The position numbers were made by a program, and so were the translations under genes. Below are positions 32,074 to 42,996 of a stretch of 64,000 bases of DNA, piece after piece. The notes beneath the pieces were generated by a model. It had not been told where the DNA came from. It did not search any database and saw only the letters and a list, made by a program, of their open reading frames with translations. Position 1 is the first letter of the stretch; each line of letters begins with the position of its first letter. The stretch is from Cheiracanthium punctorium (taxonomy: Eukaryota; Arthropoda; Arachnida; Araneae; Cheiracanthiidae): NCBI GenBank assembly GCA_038373885.1, contig JAWZYV010006201.1, positions 682,001 through 746,000 on the forward strand. The letters run 5' to 3'.

Positions 32074-33860
32074 GACTGGCTGTGCCGGCACAGCCAGCTG
32101 TCGTCAAAAAAAGGGTCTCTAGATCTGTGGCACGCGATGAACGTTTCGATCGTCCGCCATCTTGCTGGTAGTTAAGTCGAGCGATGGCAACGGCTGCCCT
32201 TTTTACTTCCTTGTACGTAGTATAAGGAAGTAATGTGATCCCGAAAAATTTTGGGGGCCAAATTTCGACAAAAAAACCGATTTTGACTACCTCTAAATTT
32301 AATTTAAAATTTTTTTTCGATGCATCTCATCGTAGGCTAGCATGCACGATCATATTAACGCGTCTGCAACTCATTTTGACCAGCGGCGAGTCTGTTGTGG
32401 CCAGTTTTTCCATGCCGTCTGTACGTACGTACGTATGTATGTAACTCGCATATCTCAAAAACTATTGGTCGTAGAATGTTGAGATTTGATATTTAGGATT
32501 GTTCTATGATCTAGTTGTGCACCTCCCCTTTTGGTGGCAATCGAATGGATAGTTTATGTACAGGACCGCCCAAAAGATTCGAAATACATTACGCTCTATG
32601 GGCCGAAATTCATTAAACTCGCCTCAAAAGCTATTAGGCGTAGAATGTCGAAACTTCATATTTTGGATAGTTGTAACATCTAGATGTGCACCTCCCCTTT
32701 TGGTTGCATTCGACTGGATAGTTTATCTACAGAACCGCCCAAAAGATTCGAAATACATTACGCTCTACGGGCCGAAATTCATCAAAGCGTTTTTTAGAGG
32801 TATTGGGCTATTTCAAACGACTCAGAAGTGATATATGCTGTAAAGAGTTAGAAAATGAATTTCTCCATTAAAAAAAGTGTCTTTATCATTTATAGTTCTG
32901 CTACAGGAACACTCAAAAGATTTCCAATACATTACGGTCAATGGCAATTTTAGGGGCATTCATCCATTTCAAGCACAATACCGTCCTACCACATAAGTTA
33001 GGTAATGGTCCGACCACGGTCACGTGCCTCCCTCAAGAACTATGCCAAAAGTCGCCAAGCTTGGCGACTTTTCGTGTACGTGTGTGCATATTTAACTCTC
33101 GAATCTCAAAAACTATTATGAAATTTCATATATAAGATTGTTGTAACATCTAGTTGTGCATCTCGATTTTTGGTTCCCACTTACTGGAGAGTTTATTTAC
33201 AGGACCACCGAAAAGAATTTCAGTACTTTAATGTCTTTGGACATCTTCAATATAATACAACTGTAGACAGCCATTGTTTGGTACATGCCCAAAATCTCGC
33301 CGTCTGTCCTCGACCTTGGCGAATTTTGGCGAAATATCGCCAAATTTGGCGACAAAAATTATTTCGTGTTTTGTATAACTCTAAATCTTTAACCCGTAGA
33401 ATTTTGAACTTTTGTAGTTAGAACTATATTTAATATCTAACGGTTCTCAATATCTTTTTTGACAGCAATCGACTGGGAATTTATTTACAGGGTGAGCCAA
33501 ATGACTTTAAATACATTGAGGTGTATGGATGGATTCAATTCATTGAAAGTCTGTGGTCAATGACTACTTTGGCTATCCCCAAAATCTCGCAGACTATCTC
33601 AAGTTTGTCGGCTTTTGGTGAAATATCGCCAAATAAAGTGTCAGAAGGAAATCTTTCAAATTGAACTCAGCTTGGCGATATCGAAATATTTGGCTAGAAA
33701 TCGCTAAATCTTACTATTATTGATATTTTATCTCTTTCAAACAAATAAGTTTAGAGGAAGTGCGTCGAAAATATTTTTGATCTAATAGACGTGCAAGGAG
33801 GTCATGTGTTGGACACATCAGATTTTTTTCAGCATTGGGAAAGGGTTGCGCCTCAAAGGG
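32074..33860 (+). mobile_element. piggyBac-like palindromic element P2, right half, interrupted by A2
   Basis: Begins at the palindrome CTGGCTGTGCCGGCACAGCCAG (32076-32097, 22 bp, given as arms CTGGCTGTGCC and complement). The segment to 32204 matches P3, P4 and P5, breaks at A2, and resumes at 33823 with TTTCAGCATTGGGAAAGGG, ending CCTCAAAGGG before TTAA (33861-33864). The left half seen in P3 and P4 is absent. Confidence 0.65.
32205..33822 (-). mobile_element. Satellite-bearing element A2, inserted in P2
   Basis: Left end ACTTCCTT-loop-AAGGAAGT, right end GGACACATCAGA; reverse of A1. It sits in the T-run of P2: uninterrupted copies read GGCTGCC-T(n)-CAGCATTGGG (for example 42448-42475), and here T(4-5) precedes and T(7) follows the element. 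It has two clear 173-bp monomers (near 32600 and 32770) where A1 has three, and fewer GCCAAA palindromes. A2 therefore documents both the insertion site and monomer-number change. Confidence 0.75.
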
Positions 33861-33864
33861 TTAA

Positions 33865-34619
33865 TATAAGCACTTTAGTGTGTATTTAAAATATGAAAGT
33901 GTTCTTTCTCCCGCGCACAAAATCGCCGTTTTCACCGAGCACTCGGTTATAAAGAGCAAATTACGAGGTCTCTTCGCGTTCGCTATAAGCGAATATGATT
34001 ATTTATTATAAGGCTAATGGTTTGGAAAATAAAAATTTGATTATAAAAATGTATGTGTAAAACTTTGTATGCGTAATAACGTTTTATTATGCGTCCATTC
34101 GCTCCTTGCATGTGAAAACAATGCAGTCATAATAACAGTGGAAACCTGTGTGTGTGTGTGGGGGGGGGGGGGAAGAATTAAGTTTAAAATACGCACATTA
34201 CAGTGCTGTTTTATTGCTTTGAATTGAGGAGTGAGTGGCCAATTGGCGAGAAATTTGTTGCGGCTGTTTAATAATTGACCTTGCCAGAACAGCTCTGAAA
34301 ATGTCGGAGGAAATTTGACGTGCTTTCATCCAACATTGTTTTTGCAAGGTTAAACGCATAATATGAATGAAAGAGAGATTGCGCTTAATAAATCCAAAAC
34401 ATTATTAAACCTCCGCAATTCTTCACCGTGTTCTAAATCAAAAGCGAGTTCTTACTTATTTGCTGGATGTGCGTTCAAAAGGTGAAACTTTAAAAATTGC
34501 AAAATAAATATGTGAAATTGTCATTTTTATACAATGTGATTTGACATATTTCTGCATTTAAATATAATAATATTAAATAATTTTTTTAAAATCCTAAAAA
34601 TCTGAAACATTTGCACATT
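33865..34619. other. No recognised gene
   Basis: AT-rich; TG microsatellite followed by a G-run at 34148-34173. No coding motif. Confidence 0.4.
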
Positions 34620-34623
34620 TTAA

Positions 34624-35117
34624 ACCTTTAACGCGCAGTGATCCCGCTCTGGGAACACCTAACTCTGACGTTGTGACTGTTGCCAGTCACGAAGAATAGA
34701 TTTGATTTCTATAAAAATAGTTACGGGTGACATAGCTCCACGAGAATCCTTTACTTTTTAGCACGTCATTTCCCGTAAAAAATGGTCACGATTCTTTTAA
34801 ACAGCACTGACATCTGCTGAAAAACGGAAGAATGCGAGAACGGCTGGATAGATTGCCCAATGCTGACAAAAGGGCAGCCGTTGCCATGGCTCGACTTAAC
34901 TACCAGCAAGATGGCGGACGATCGAAACGTTCATCGCGTGCCACAGATCTAGAGACCCTTTTTTTGACGACAGCTGGCTGTGCCGTCAAAACACGGTCTC
35001 TAGATCTGTGGCACGCGATGAACGTTTCGATCGTCCGCCATCTTGCTGGTAGTTAAGTCGAGCGATGGCAACGGCTGCCCTTTTGTCAGCATTGGGAAAG
35101 GGTTGCGCCTCAAAGGG
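34624..35117 (+). mobile_element. piggyBac-like palindromic element P3, complete
   Basis: TTAA lies at 34620-34623 and 35118-35121. Left end ACCTTTAACGCGCAGTGA, right end, minus strand, CCCTTTGAGGCGCAACCC. The core is a foldback: about 120-bp arms at 34856-34975 and 34985-35100, both containing GATCGAAACGTTCATCGCGT or its complement. The 34832-35056 ORF is arm read-through. No transposase, so it would depend on one supplied elsewhere. TTAA targeting and the TIR pattern suggest piggyBac. Confidence 0.75.
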
Positions 35118-35159
35118 TTAAATACTCACTAATGTGATTAATAGCGTATCATAATCCAC

Positions 35160-35300
35160 GCATCGTTCCTATTTTTCTACCTTACTCCATTAAGTTGGAA
35201 AGTGTATCATTATTGAGTACACCTTATTTTTCTTCCTTGTTCCATAAAACATTTATTTGGAATTGAAATCTGCATTAAAATCGCCTACTAAAATTCTTTT
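35160..35300 (+). repeat. Copy of the CTTCCTTGTTCC repeat
   Basis: 'gttggaaagtgtatcatta', 'tcttccttgttccataaaac' and 'ttggaattgaaatctgcatt' match the longer array at 55410-55715. Confidence 0.6.
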
Positions 35301-35574
35301 ACAATCTTCGCCAAGCATATTCTAACTATACTTCTCCTTTGTTTGGCAAACTGCAGCGTCTGCCAATTTCTCACCAAGAATGAGAGATATCGCAAAGCTA
35401 GGTTCAATTTTGGGGACACATTTTTTGGCTCCAAACTTAATGATAAACTATCAAAAATTGCATACCTTGGCGGATTTCAACATTTTATAAACATGTCGAA
35501 GCAAATCAGTCCAGAAAAATATGTCGACAGACGGCGTGGACGGAACGATGGACCGGGAAGCAACGACGAATACA
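35301..35574. other. ORF-bearing but unrecognised
   Basis: A frame at 35343-35615 (NCSVCQFLTKN start) has no family motif and runs into SINE sequence, so it is probably chance. Confidence 0.3.
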
Positions 35575-35665
35575 AAGGTGGCGCAATACGCGATTGGTTT
35601 CGAGAGAACCCTTAAAAATGTACTCCACTCAAGACTTATACCCGTAGGTAGATTACGACAGAAGT
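35575..35665 (+). mobile_element. SINE family alpha, 3' tail fragment
   Basis: 'gagaacccttaaaaatgtac', 'ccactcaagacttatacc' and 'cgtaggtagat' align with the tail of the SINE at 55721-55920. The tRNA-like head is not present. Confidence 0.5.
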
Positions 35666-36816
35666 TTTCATTTCATTAATTCATTATTTCTTGGGGGATT
35701 GGGGGTGAGATGGAGGATGTAAAATACACTGTAGAAGAATTTGAAAGTCGTTGTTAACATGCGGAAATTTCGGAGGGAGGGGGGGGTATATCCCTGCCCC
35801 CTCCCCTTTCCGGGCTACATCCCTTGTGGATGCAGAAAAATAAATCTGTGTAACAAAGAAAACGAAAAGGATAATTATTCATTACCCAGTAGTCCACCCG
35901 TAAAAGCAAACTTGTGTAAGATAGCGTTTTACAGCCGATGAATCCGGCAAGATTTCTCTTTCTTGTTTATTCAGATTTTATGGCGCCTGCTAAGCCACCC
36001 AACTATACCACACACGAATATTTTACCTTCTTAACACATGATTGCCCATATTCTGATCATTAAATCAAAGCGTATGTTTTCAATGGGCGATTTAATGGCT
36101 GCCTTCCTTCAGCAGGTCACGATTAAATTTCATTTTATCGATCACGAATATCGAATTATCCTCTTTAATAGAGTCGATTGTTTTTGCGTGTTTTCTCCTC
36201 CTCCATCCACATAAGCTTCTAGATCTTTCCTTTTAAATGAGCGTTTGCTTTCGGAAATAGTATCGTCAACTGGATGTTGCGACTTCGGCCGTCCCTCTTG
36301 CATCGTAATATTGCGTTTAGTAGATTATTTGAGGTGAAGTACTGGGGTAAGAAACAGCCCCCTGTATCCTCTATGTTACTATCATCTGGATCAGTCCATT
36401 TGCAAACTATTTTGTTTGAATTTTGGTGAATGCGTATAAAAACAACCATGAAATAAAATGACATAAAGTAAAAACACGAAGATAAGCCTGATTCAATTTT
36501 ACTTTTCATTTGAAATATTTATGTCAATGCCTCATTCTCCAGATGGCGCCACTGCATAGGCATTGACGGAAGGGTTTCAAATGAAATATGTTAGAAGCTA
36601 TCATCTCAGTAATTTTAATTTATCTCATTTTATTAAATGGTCATTTTCATACGTATTCACCAAATTTCGAGGTTTTATACAAAGCAGTTTCTAAATGAAC
36701 TATTCCAGGAGATTGTAAGACAGCGAGTACAGGGCTATGCCCTATGCCTGACTACCACTTCACCTTAAACGCGAACTAGTTCACCTTCCTATTTATGTAC
36801 TAAAAGGTCTTTTAAA
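35666..36816. other. No recognised gene
   Basis: Minus-strand ORF 36219-36509 (KIVCKWTDPDDSNIEDTGG inside) looks protein-like but matches nothing I know. A G-run lies at about 35780. Confidence 0.3.
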
Positions 36817-36920
36817 GTACAGGGTGCAAGAGAACTGTCGGACATTTTATTAAAAAAATAAAAAAAGAAAAAACCTCTAAACACAGTAGCATTAAAATGC
36901 AATTCCTAATTAATTGCATA

Positions 36921-37262
36921 CGTAAAATAATTAATGCCTTTCAATATGAGGTCTTTAGTGACTCGTACAACATCTAAACGAAATTCGATTTCATTCCAAG
37001 TGTTTGAAAGTATCTGAGGAATCTTTGAATGAAAAGCAATTGTGATTTGCTGCCTGAATTCCTGTACATTAGGACATATAGTCCTGTAAAAAATATCTTT
37101 GACTTAACCCACATGAAAGAAGCCAAAGGGGGCTAAATCTGGCGACCCAGGAGGCAACTGAATTGGACCACCCCGACGTATCGATCTGTTTCCGAAATCC
37201 TCGTTGAGGCAACAGCGCACAGCTGTTGACCAATGTGGAGGTAAGCCGTCCTGTTGAAAAAC
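36921..37262 (-). pseudogene. Mariner/IS630-type transposase C-terminal half
   Basis: The minus-strand reading gives FQQDGLPPHWSTAVRCCLNE, then NRSIRRGGPIQLPPGSPDLA, then after a TAA codon VKDIFYRTICPNVQEFRQQI and FRLDVVRVTKD. FQQDG and the PPGSPDLAPF box carry the second and third catalytic aspartates of Tc1/mariner-type DDE/D enzymes, and the tail order is that of an arthropod family often annotated simply as transposable element protein. The first D and the HTH are missing. The possible element end is near 36817-36860 (GGTGCAAGAGAACTGTCGGA). Confidence 0.75.
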
Positions 37263-37467
37263 TACATTGCCAAACCTTTGTCACAGTTGCCATGCCCACT
37301 GCGCTCTTCTGAATCTGGCAAAGTCCTTGAACTCGGGCACCTTGTATTACGTTTAAAAACTCCACATTACGAACATAAATTTTCCAATTCATCGAATGAA
37401 ATCTGTTTGTAAAATTAGATGTCTTTGTCTTCGTGTACCTTTTATTTTTAAGTTAAAGAAAATATAT

Positions 37468-37514
37468 GGGAGTGAAGAATATGTATATATACAAAATGGA
37501 TATTCTTCACTCCC
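37468..37514. repeat. Hairpin with 15-bp perfect stem
   Basis: GGGAGTGAAGAATAT (37468-37482) and its exact complement (37500-37514) around a 17-base loop of TATA-like sequence. Function unknown. Confidence 0.8.
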
Positions 37515-37841
37515 TTATCACACACACGTATACATATATACGAGTTGTAGTAGTCGTAACCCCCCCCCCCCTAAAAATTTCTGGCAACGCCACTGACCTC
37601 CATTCGTAATTTTTTTAAAAATAAATTTTTGTATAACAACAAAATAAATAGTATTTTTCTTTACAAATTACACTTCATTATAAACACTTATAGTACGTAA
37701 TCATGATGAATTTAAGGATTTTATTAAAAAATCTGTAAAGTTTTCTTGAAATGTAAATGGTATTCCATAAGACTCTCCTCTCCTCTATTAATTGCAGTTG
37801 GAACCAAAATGTCAGACCAGTCATCCTGTCTATTATTCTGG

Positions 37842-38020
37842 CAGTGGCGGATTATTGAAAGTTTGTCGGGGGGGGGCGGCTAGTTTGTCGGTTGGGGCGG
37901 TTAGTTAGAAGATTGACATGTACATCCATTTTATGGAAGTAAAATAGGATCTTTTACATTAATTTCTTTTTCTCGGGGAGGGGGGGCGGTCGCCCCCTCC
38001 GCCCCTTTAATCCGCCCTTG
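37842..38020. mobile_element. Short hAT-type MITE (GGCGGATTA ends)
   Basis: Ends CAGTGGCGGATTA and TAATCCGCCCTTG; flanks TATTCTGG (37834-37841) and TATTCTAG (38021-38028) agree at 7 of 8. G/C-run rich, no ORF. Confidence 0.8.
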
Positions 38021-38665
38021 TATTCTAGAAATCTAGGTATGGCTTTTTGTAAAGCGACTAGGAACAGCAACGGTACAAAGATTCCGTCTGGCTATCGAGA
38101 AATGATCTAACAAAAGGTCACAGATACCCAAAATGGTTTTAACGACACTAATCACTTGCATAATAAGTAGGGGAGAGTTGTCTAAAACGGGGACGGCGGC
38201 TGAAATGGGGACATTCAGTTTCACAGGTATTCGTACCGCCATCTATCGGTACAATACATGTATATCATTCCTTATCGTCTATGTGCCATATTGAATCGAG
38301 TTGTGGACATGTTTGACGGTTTGTTCTTTTCTAGGAAGTTTTCAAATTTTTTCACTTTTTTTGTCCAATTTGCACCTCTTATTGGACCTTATCAAGTCAA
38401 CTCGGAATATTCAGTTTTGGTAAGTACAACATTTATTCTTCTAGATTTAAGTTACATTTTGATATATTTCTCGATAAGTTATCTATGACCTGTTCAAAGA
38501 GCCGCCATTTTTTAAAAAATATGTCACTGGCGGCTCAAATGGGGACATCGATGGTAGTTCAAAACGGGGTCGTCCCCGTTTTGGACGCCATGGAATATTA
38601 TTGAAATATTTCAGTTATGCTTCATTTCTATGACAAATATGCGATATATAAGTGATATTTCTTTA

Positions 38666-38942
38666 ACCCATTTATGCCTAGCGTCCCTTTTTTGGGACGG
38701 CATTTTCGCTATTAGTCGAAAACGTTATTTATTTTTCCTAGCCTTTATTCATGAGTCTTTAGCCTCAACTCTACAAAATATTTTAACATGACCAAGTAGT
38801 ATGTTGATATTTCAATTTTTATGCATAAAGATTTTAAAAGAAATCATTCCTTGTTCAAGAAGTTGACATCAGAAATTTATCTATTATTTCTGTTATCAGT
38901 AAAAATCGAAGAAAGTCGCAAAAATATCCAGGCACAAATGGG
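38666..38942. mobile_element. piggyBac-like MITE, copy 1
   Basis: TTAA at 38662-38665 and 38943-38946. Ends CCCATTTATGCCTAGCGTCC and, minus strand, CCCATTTGTGCCTGGATA. A near-identical copy in the other orientation is at 42721-42996. No ORF. Confidence 0.85.
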
Positions 38943-39155
38943 TTAAGTATTTTAGTTGAGTACAAGTGATTTTTATGTGGCATATATAGGTATTTAAGAG
39001 AAAATATCTTACAAATTAAATTTTAAAAATAGAATATAAAATGTGAAACGAATATTTAAAAAATGATTTTAACTAAATTTTTTTTGTTATATATAAATAT
39101 ATTTTATATTCAGGTATTTTATTTTAAGCATTATCTTTTATTCAGATGTGTGATA

Positions 39156-39777
39156 ATGGGTCGCTATGAAAGAAAAACTGATCGACAAAGCTGGTCTCAG
39201 GAGAGCATGGCTCGAGCAATCCAAGAAGTGTTGGAAGGGAATGTGGGCTACAGGAGAGCATCTGAAGCCTATAGTGTTCCTCAAACAACTCTAGAGAGGG
39301 AAGTGAAAGAGGCTCGACAGAAGAAGCTGTCTTCTGAAGCAGCTGCTGGAAAAAGGCTTGGAAGATACAAAACAGTTTTTTCGGAAACCCAAGAGAAGGA
39401 ATTAGTGCGACATCTGATACATTTAGAAGAGAGGTTATTTGGCATTACGCTCTCAGATTTAAGAGCGCCAGCATTTGAGTTAGCCGAAAAAAAAAAAAAA
39501 AAAACAAACAATATTCCCCCATGTCTTTAACAACGAAAAGAGAATGGCGGGAAAAGATTGGCTTTATGGATTTCTAAAACTGCACCAGAACCAGTGACAT
39601 CATCTGATGAGGAGCAGGAGAGTGATGATGCGTGCATCTTTTGTAATGACCTGTATGAAAATTCAAAAGACAAAGAGGGGGTGGATTCAATGTAACAGAT
39701 GTCGAGCTTGGGCACATGAAGCCTGTTCAAGTGCAGAAGAAGGCGATGTAATTTTCATATGTGACTTTTGTAATTAA
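39156..39777 (+). pseudogene. pogo-type transposase: HTH_psq plus PHD finger, catalytic core missing
   Basis: ATG 39156 starts MGRYERKTDR; residues about 10-50 (SMARAIQEVLEG, YRRASEAYSVPQTTLEREV) form a pipsqueak-type HTH, followed by the second, CENP-B-like helical segment. An 18-base A-run at 39487-39504 shifts the frame; beyond it MAGKDWLYGFLK completes the DNA-binding part. The sequence then jumps at about 39580 to an acidic linker (SSDEEQESDD) and a finger CIFCND...WIQCNRCRAWAHEAC...FICDFC, the Cys4-His-Cys3 pattern of a PHD finger. A G-run indel near 39680 breaks this frame. The whole DDE domain is gone. PHD-tailed pogo transposases are known in arthropods; this copy cannot transpose itself. 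Confidence 0.75.
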
Positions 39778-40170
39778 TTACTTGGCTGTAGGAAGCTAAT
39801 GAATGCATGAAACAATAGTGAACACTTATCTTGTATTCCTATTTTGTCATTTTAACATCCCTTTCTTTCACCAAATAAGTGTTATTGATACATTTTCGAA
39901 TTAAACCTTGAATATTCATTGTTTTATATAAATACCCCATTTTTCCCAACCGGTTGTCCAAAATGGGGACTTAGCTCATTTTCCAGAAAAATATTTTTCT
40001 AACTCATCCTAATTATTTTTTAGAACTAAAATCCTCGCGTTCCGATAGCCTAGGACCTATTCTAAATAGGAAATAGTTTGAATTTATTCTTCTTTAATTT
40101 TTTTTTTTTTTTTTTTTTTTTTTTCAGGCCAAAATATGTTAGCGTCCCCATTTTGGACAACTCTCCCCTA

Positions 40171-40860
40171 ATATATGTCTGTAGTTAAAAAATACACAAT
40201 ACTACAAGAATCTGGTGCTTTAATATCACTAACTGACGATACTGTTAATATAAAACTTATGTGTTTAAATGTTTAAAAGTAAAGCGCTTGCAAGGCTGCC
40301 AAGCATATTTGTACCTTTGATTTTTCTAGTCGCCATTTTTAGTGTGGTGTGATATCGAACATCCGAATCAGCTTTCCTTGCTCCTAAAATCGCGAGCCGG
40401 CAATCATCAAAACGTAACAAAAATTAAGACTATTTCCTTTACCGTTATACGCCAATAAAAATTATTCACAGCATCGAAAGTTAGAGGAATATCGTAAACA
40501 AGCATGCGTGCTTTATGCTCGGGAATTCGTTATTTTTAAAAACGCCATTTTTTTTTTTCACGCATCATCGAAAATCAAATTAAATGACGAAGTTGGGAGG
40601 AAAATTATTTATAAATCTTCCTATAAATGATTCAGAAACATCCTTAGTACAGCTGATAAATGCCTATTTATGTGCAGTATGAGTAGTGGCGTGAATAAGC
40701 AATATGCAAAACAGATTTTATACACAATTCCATTATGTAACAGTAGGCAAGTTTTTAAGAGTATTATTTATGGCTTCTTTTCAAGGTTAGGTTTTTAATT
40801 TTCAGTAAAGACCTGATACATCTGTACAAAGAAAGAAAATTTAAAATTACCTGATATTCA
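40171..40860. other. No recognised feature
   Basis: AT-rich spacer right of the pogo element. Confidence 0.4.
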
Positions 40861-40889
40861 TTTATAATATTCATTATCACACAGCATGC

Positions 40890-41062
40890 ACATGGTGCCC
40901 ATTAAATGGCTGACCCATTTTGAACGTAAATAATAAAAGTACAGTTTGAGGGGGGGGGATGCGCTGCTTGCTGCATTGTATTTAGAAAGCAATAAATTAA
41001 ATAAAAAATACACTGAATTATAAGTTACAAATTTCGTCACTAGGTGGCGCTAGCTGCTTAAA
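40890..41062. repeat. Left arm of a long-range inverted repeat
   Basis: 'ctgacccattttgaacgtaa' then 'ataataaaagtacagttt' at 40910-40950 matches the complement of 43555-43620, and 'tggcgctagctgctt' at 41044 pairs with 43455-43475. The arms enclose about 2.4 kb. Confidence 0.65.
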
Positions 41063-41970
41063 AGTAACAACGCTTTAAATATATCAGCTTTTTGCTATAT
41101 GGTGTACAATATGGAGTATTTACAATATGGAGCACAATATGGAGTATTTACTTCTGTGGGGACACTTGAAAGAGAAAGTTTACCACAGAAAAAGCCTCAA
41201 AGTCTTATCGACATTGAGTATTAGGGTAGTCGGGGGTAAAGGACCGCATGCGGTAAAGATCCGAAAGCGTTTTTTATTATTTAGAAATCTAAATTGGCCA
41301 CTCTGATTTTTTTCCCAAATTCCCTAAGATGTCAGTAGTTCTACAAACAAAGAATCAGGGATGAACGATTGTCAGTTTTCCTACTATGAGGTGTTATACT
41401 TTTATGCGTATTTTGATGTAGTTTAAAAAAAATTTGAATTTACTTTTACCTTGCAATTTTACAGATTTATGTTTTAAGGGTTTTTTGTATGTGAAGCTAA
41501 CCCAATAATGATCTTATTACTTTATGTTTCAAGTGATACGCCTTTTGAACAAAATCCCAGGAAAGCAATTTTCATACCTTCCTCAAATGGGGCCGGAACC
41601 GCATGTTCGATGGGGGGTAAAGATCCAATTTCGGATCTTTGCCCCTAGTGCTTTGGAGTTTATAATAATGGTTTTGTTTGTTTGATATTCGCATGTTGTG
41701 TCAAGTCCTGAGCTTTCCAGTAACCATCATATTGTGCTAAATTCTAGGCCTTCTAATGATGAAGTCCACCAGGGTCCAGAAAAATCTGTTGCCCGAGATG
41801 CCCTGGGCATGTGAAATTTTCAGCCAGGCATGTCTTTTATTTATTTATTTATTTATTTGGTCACTGATTCGGTTTGTAATTGCAGCATTTACGTTCACAT
41901 CAGTTCGTTTCAGCAATATGATAAGTTTTTCTACGGACCTTAGAGATATGAGTACCTTTTAGTTCTGCAA

Positions 41971-42490
41971 TCCTTTAACGCACAGTGTTTCCGCTCTGGG
42001 AACAACCAACTCTGACGTATGACTGTTGCCAGTCAGGAAGAATAGATTTGATTTCTATAAAAATAGTTGCGGGTGACATAGCTCCACGAGAATCCTTTAC
42101 TTTTTAGCACGTCATTTCCCGTAAAAAGATTATCACGATTATTTTTAACAGCACTGACATCTGCTGAAAAATGGAAGAATACGAGAACAGCTGGATAGAT
42201 TGCCCAATGCTGGAAAAAGGGCAGCCGTTGCCATCGCTCGACTTAACTACCAGCAAGATGGCAGACGATCGAAACGTTCATCGCGTGCCACAGATCTAGA
42301 GACCCTTTTTTGACGACAGCTGGCTGTGAGAACAGCTGGCGACAGCTGGCTGTGTCGTCAAAAAAGGGTCTCTAGATCTGTGGCACTCGATGAACGTCCG
42401 CCATCATCCGCCATCTTGCCGGTAGTTAAGTCGAGCGATGGCAACGGCTGCCTTTTTTTCAGCATTGGGAAAGGGTTGCGCCTCAAAGGG
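41971..42490 (+). mobile_element. piggyBac-like palindromic element P4
   Basis: Left end TCCTTTAACGCACAGTGTTT (its outer TTAA decayed to TGCAA), right end CCTCAAAGGG before TTAA (42491-42494). Same foldback core as P3, with the centre repeated: CAGCTGGCTGTG, ACAGCTGGCGACAGCTGGC and TGTCGTC at 42315-42360. Small ORFs are arm read-through. Confidence 0.75.
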
Positions 42491-42720
42491 TTAATAGCCA
42501 ACTGTCCTCCCCCTATTTTGTAAGTTTCTCTAATTAAACTTAACTGACAGTGATTTTTTTTCTTTTTGTCTACCTGTTTTTGTTAAATTAAGTTTACAAT
42601 GCATACTTTAGAGATTGTTATCACATTAAATCAAAATTTCGCACGCAATTTATAGATTTAAAAAAAAAAAAAGGAAAATTTAACTATACTCTCAGTATTG
42701 AAGCTGCTGATAGCAGTTAA

Positions 42721-42996
42721 CCCATTTGTGCCTGGATATTTTTGCGACTTTCTTCGATTTTTACTGATAACAAAAATAATAGATAAATTTCTGATGTCAA
42801 CTTCTTGAACAAGGGATGATTTCTTTTAAAATCATTATGCATAAAAGTCGAAATATCAACATCCTACTTGGTCATGTTAAAGTATTTTGTAGAGTTGAGG
42901 CTCAATACTCAAGAGTAAAGGCTAGGAAAAATAAATTACGTTTTCGACTAATAGCGAAAATGCCGTCCTAAAAAAGGGACACTAGGCATAAATGGG
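42721..42996. mobile_element. piggyBac-like MITE, copy 2 (inverted)
   Basis: TTAA at 42717-42720 and 42997-43000. Starts CCCATTTGTGCCTGGATA and ends GGCATAAATGGG; reverse of 38666-38942 with few differences. Confidence 0.85.

Larger units (their letters stand above)
38170..40168 (+). mobile_element. 2-kb pogo-type element with psq-HTH and PHD-finger ends, DDE deleted
   Basis: The ends are inverted repeats: GGGGAGAGTTGTCTAAAACG and, on the minus strand, GGGGAGAGTTGTCCAAAATG. TA flanks both (38168-38169, 40169-40170). The motif AAATGGGGAC or a variant recurs inside at about 38201, 38537, 38567, 39961 and 40145. A piggyBac-like MITE is nested at 38666-38942. The coding remnant is at 39156-39777. 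A T-run at about 40098-40125 precedes the right end. Confidence 0.85.

Noticed and set aside
34832..35056. ORF encoding an Arg-rich peptide
   Set aside because: It reads straight through the two arms of the palindromic element P3.
36219..36509. Minus-strand ORF as a host gene
   Set aside because: Protein-like in part but no recognised motif, splice sites or second exon.
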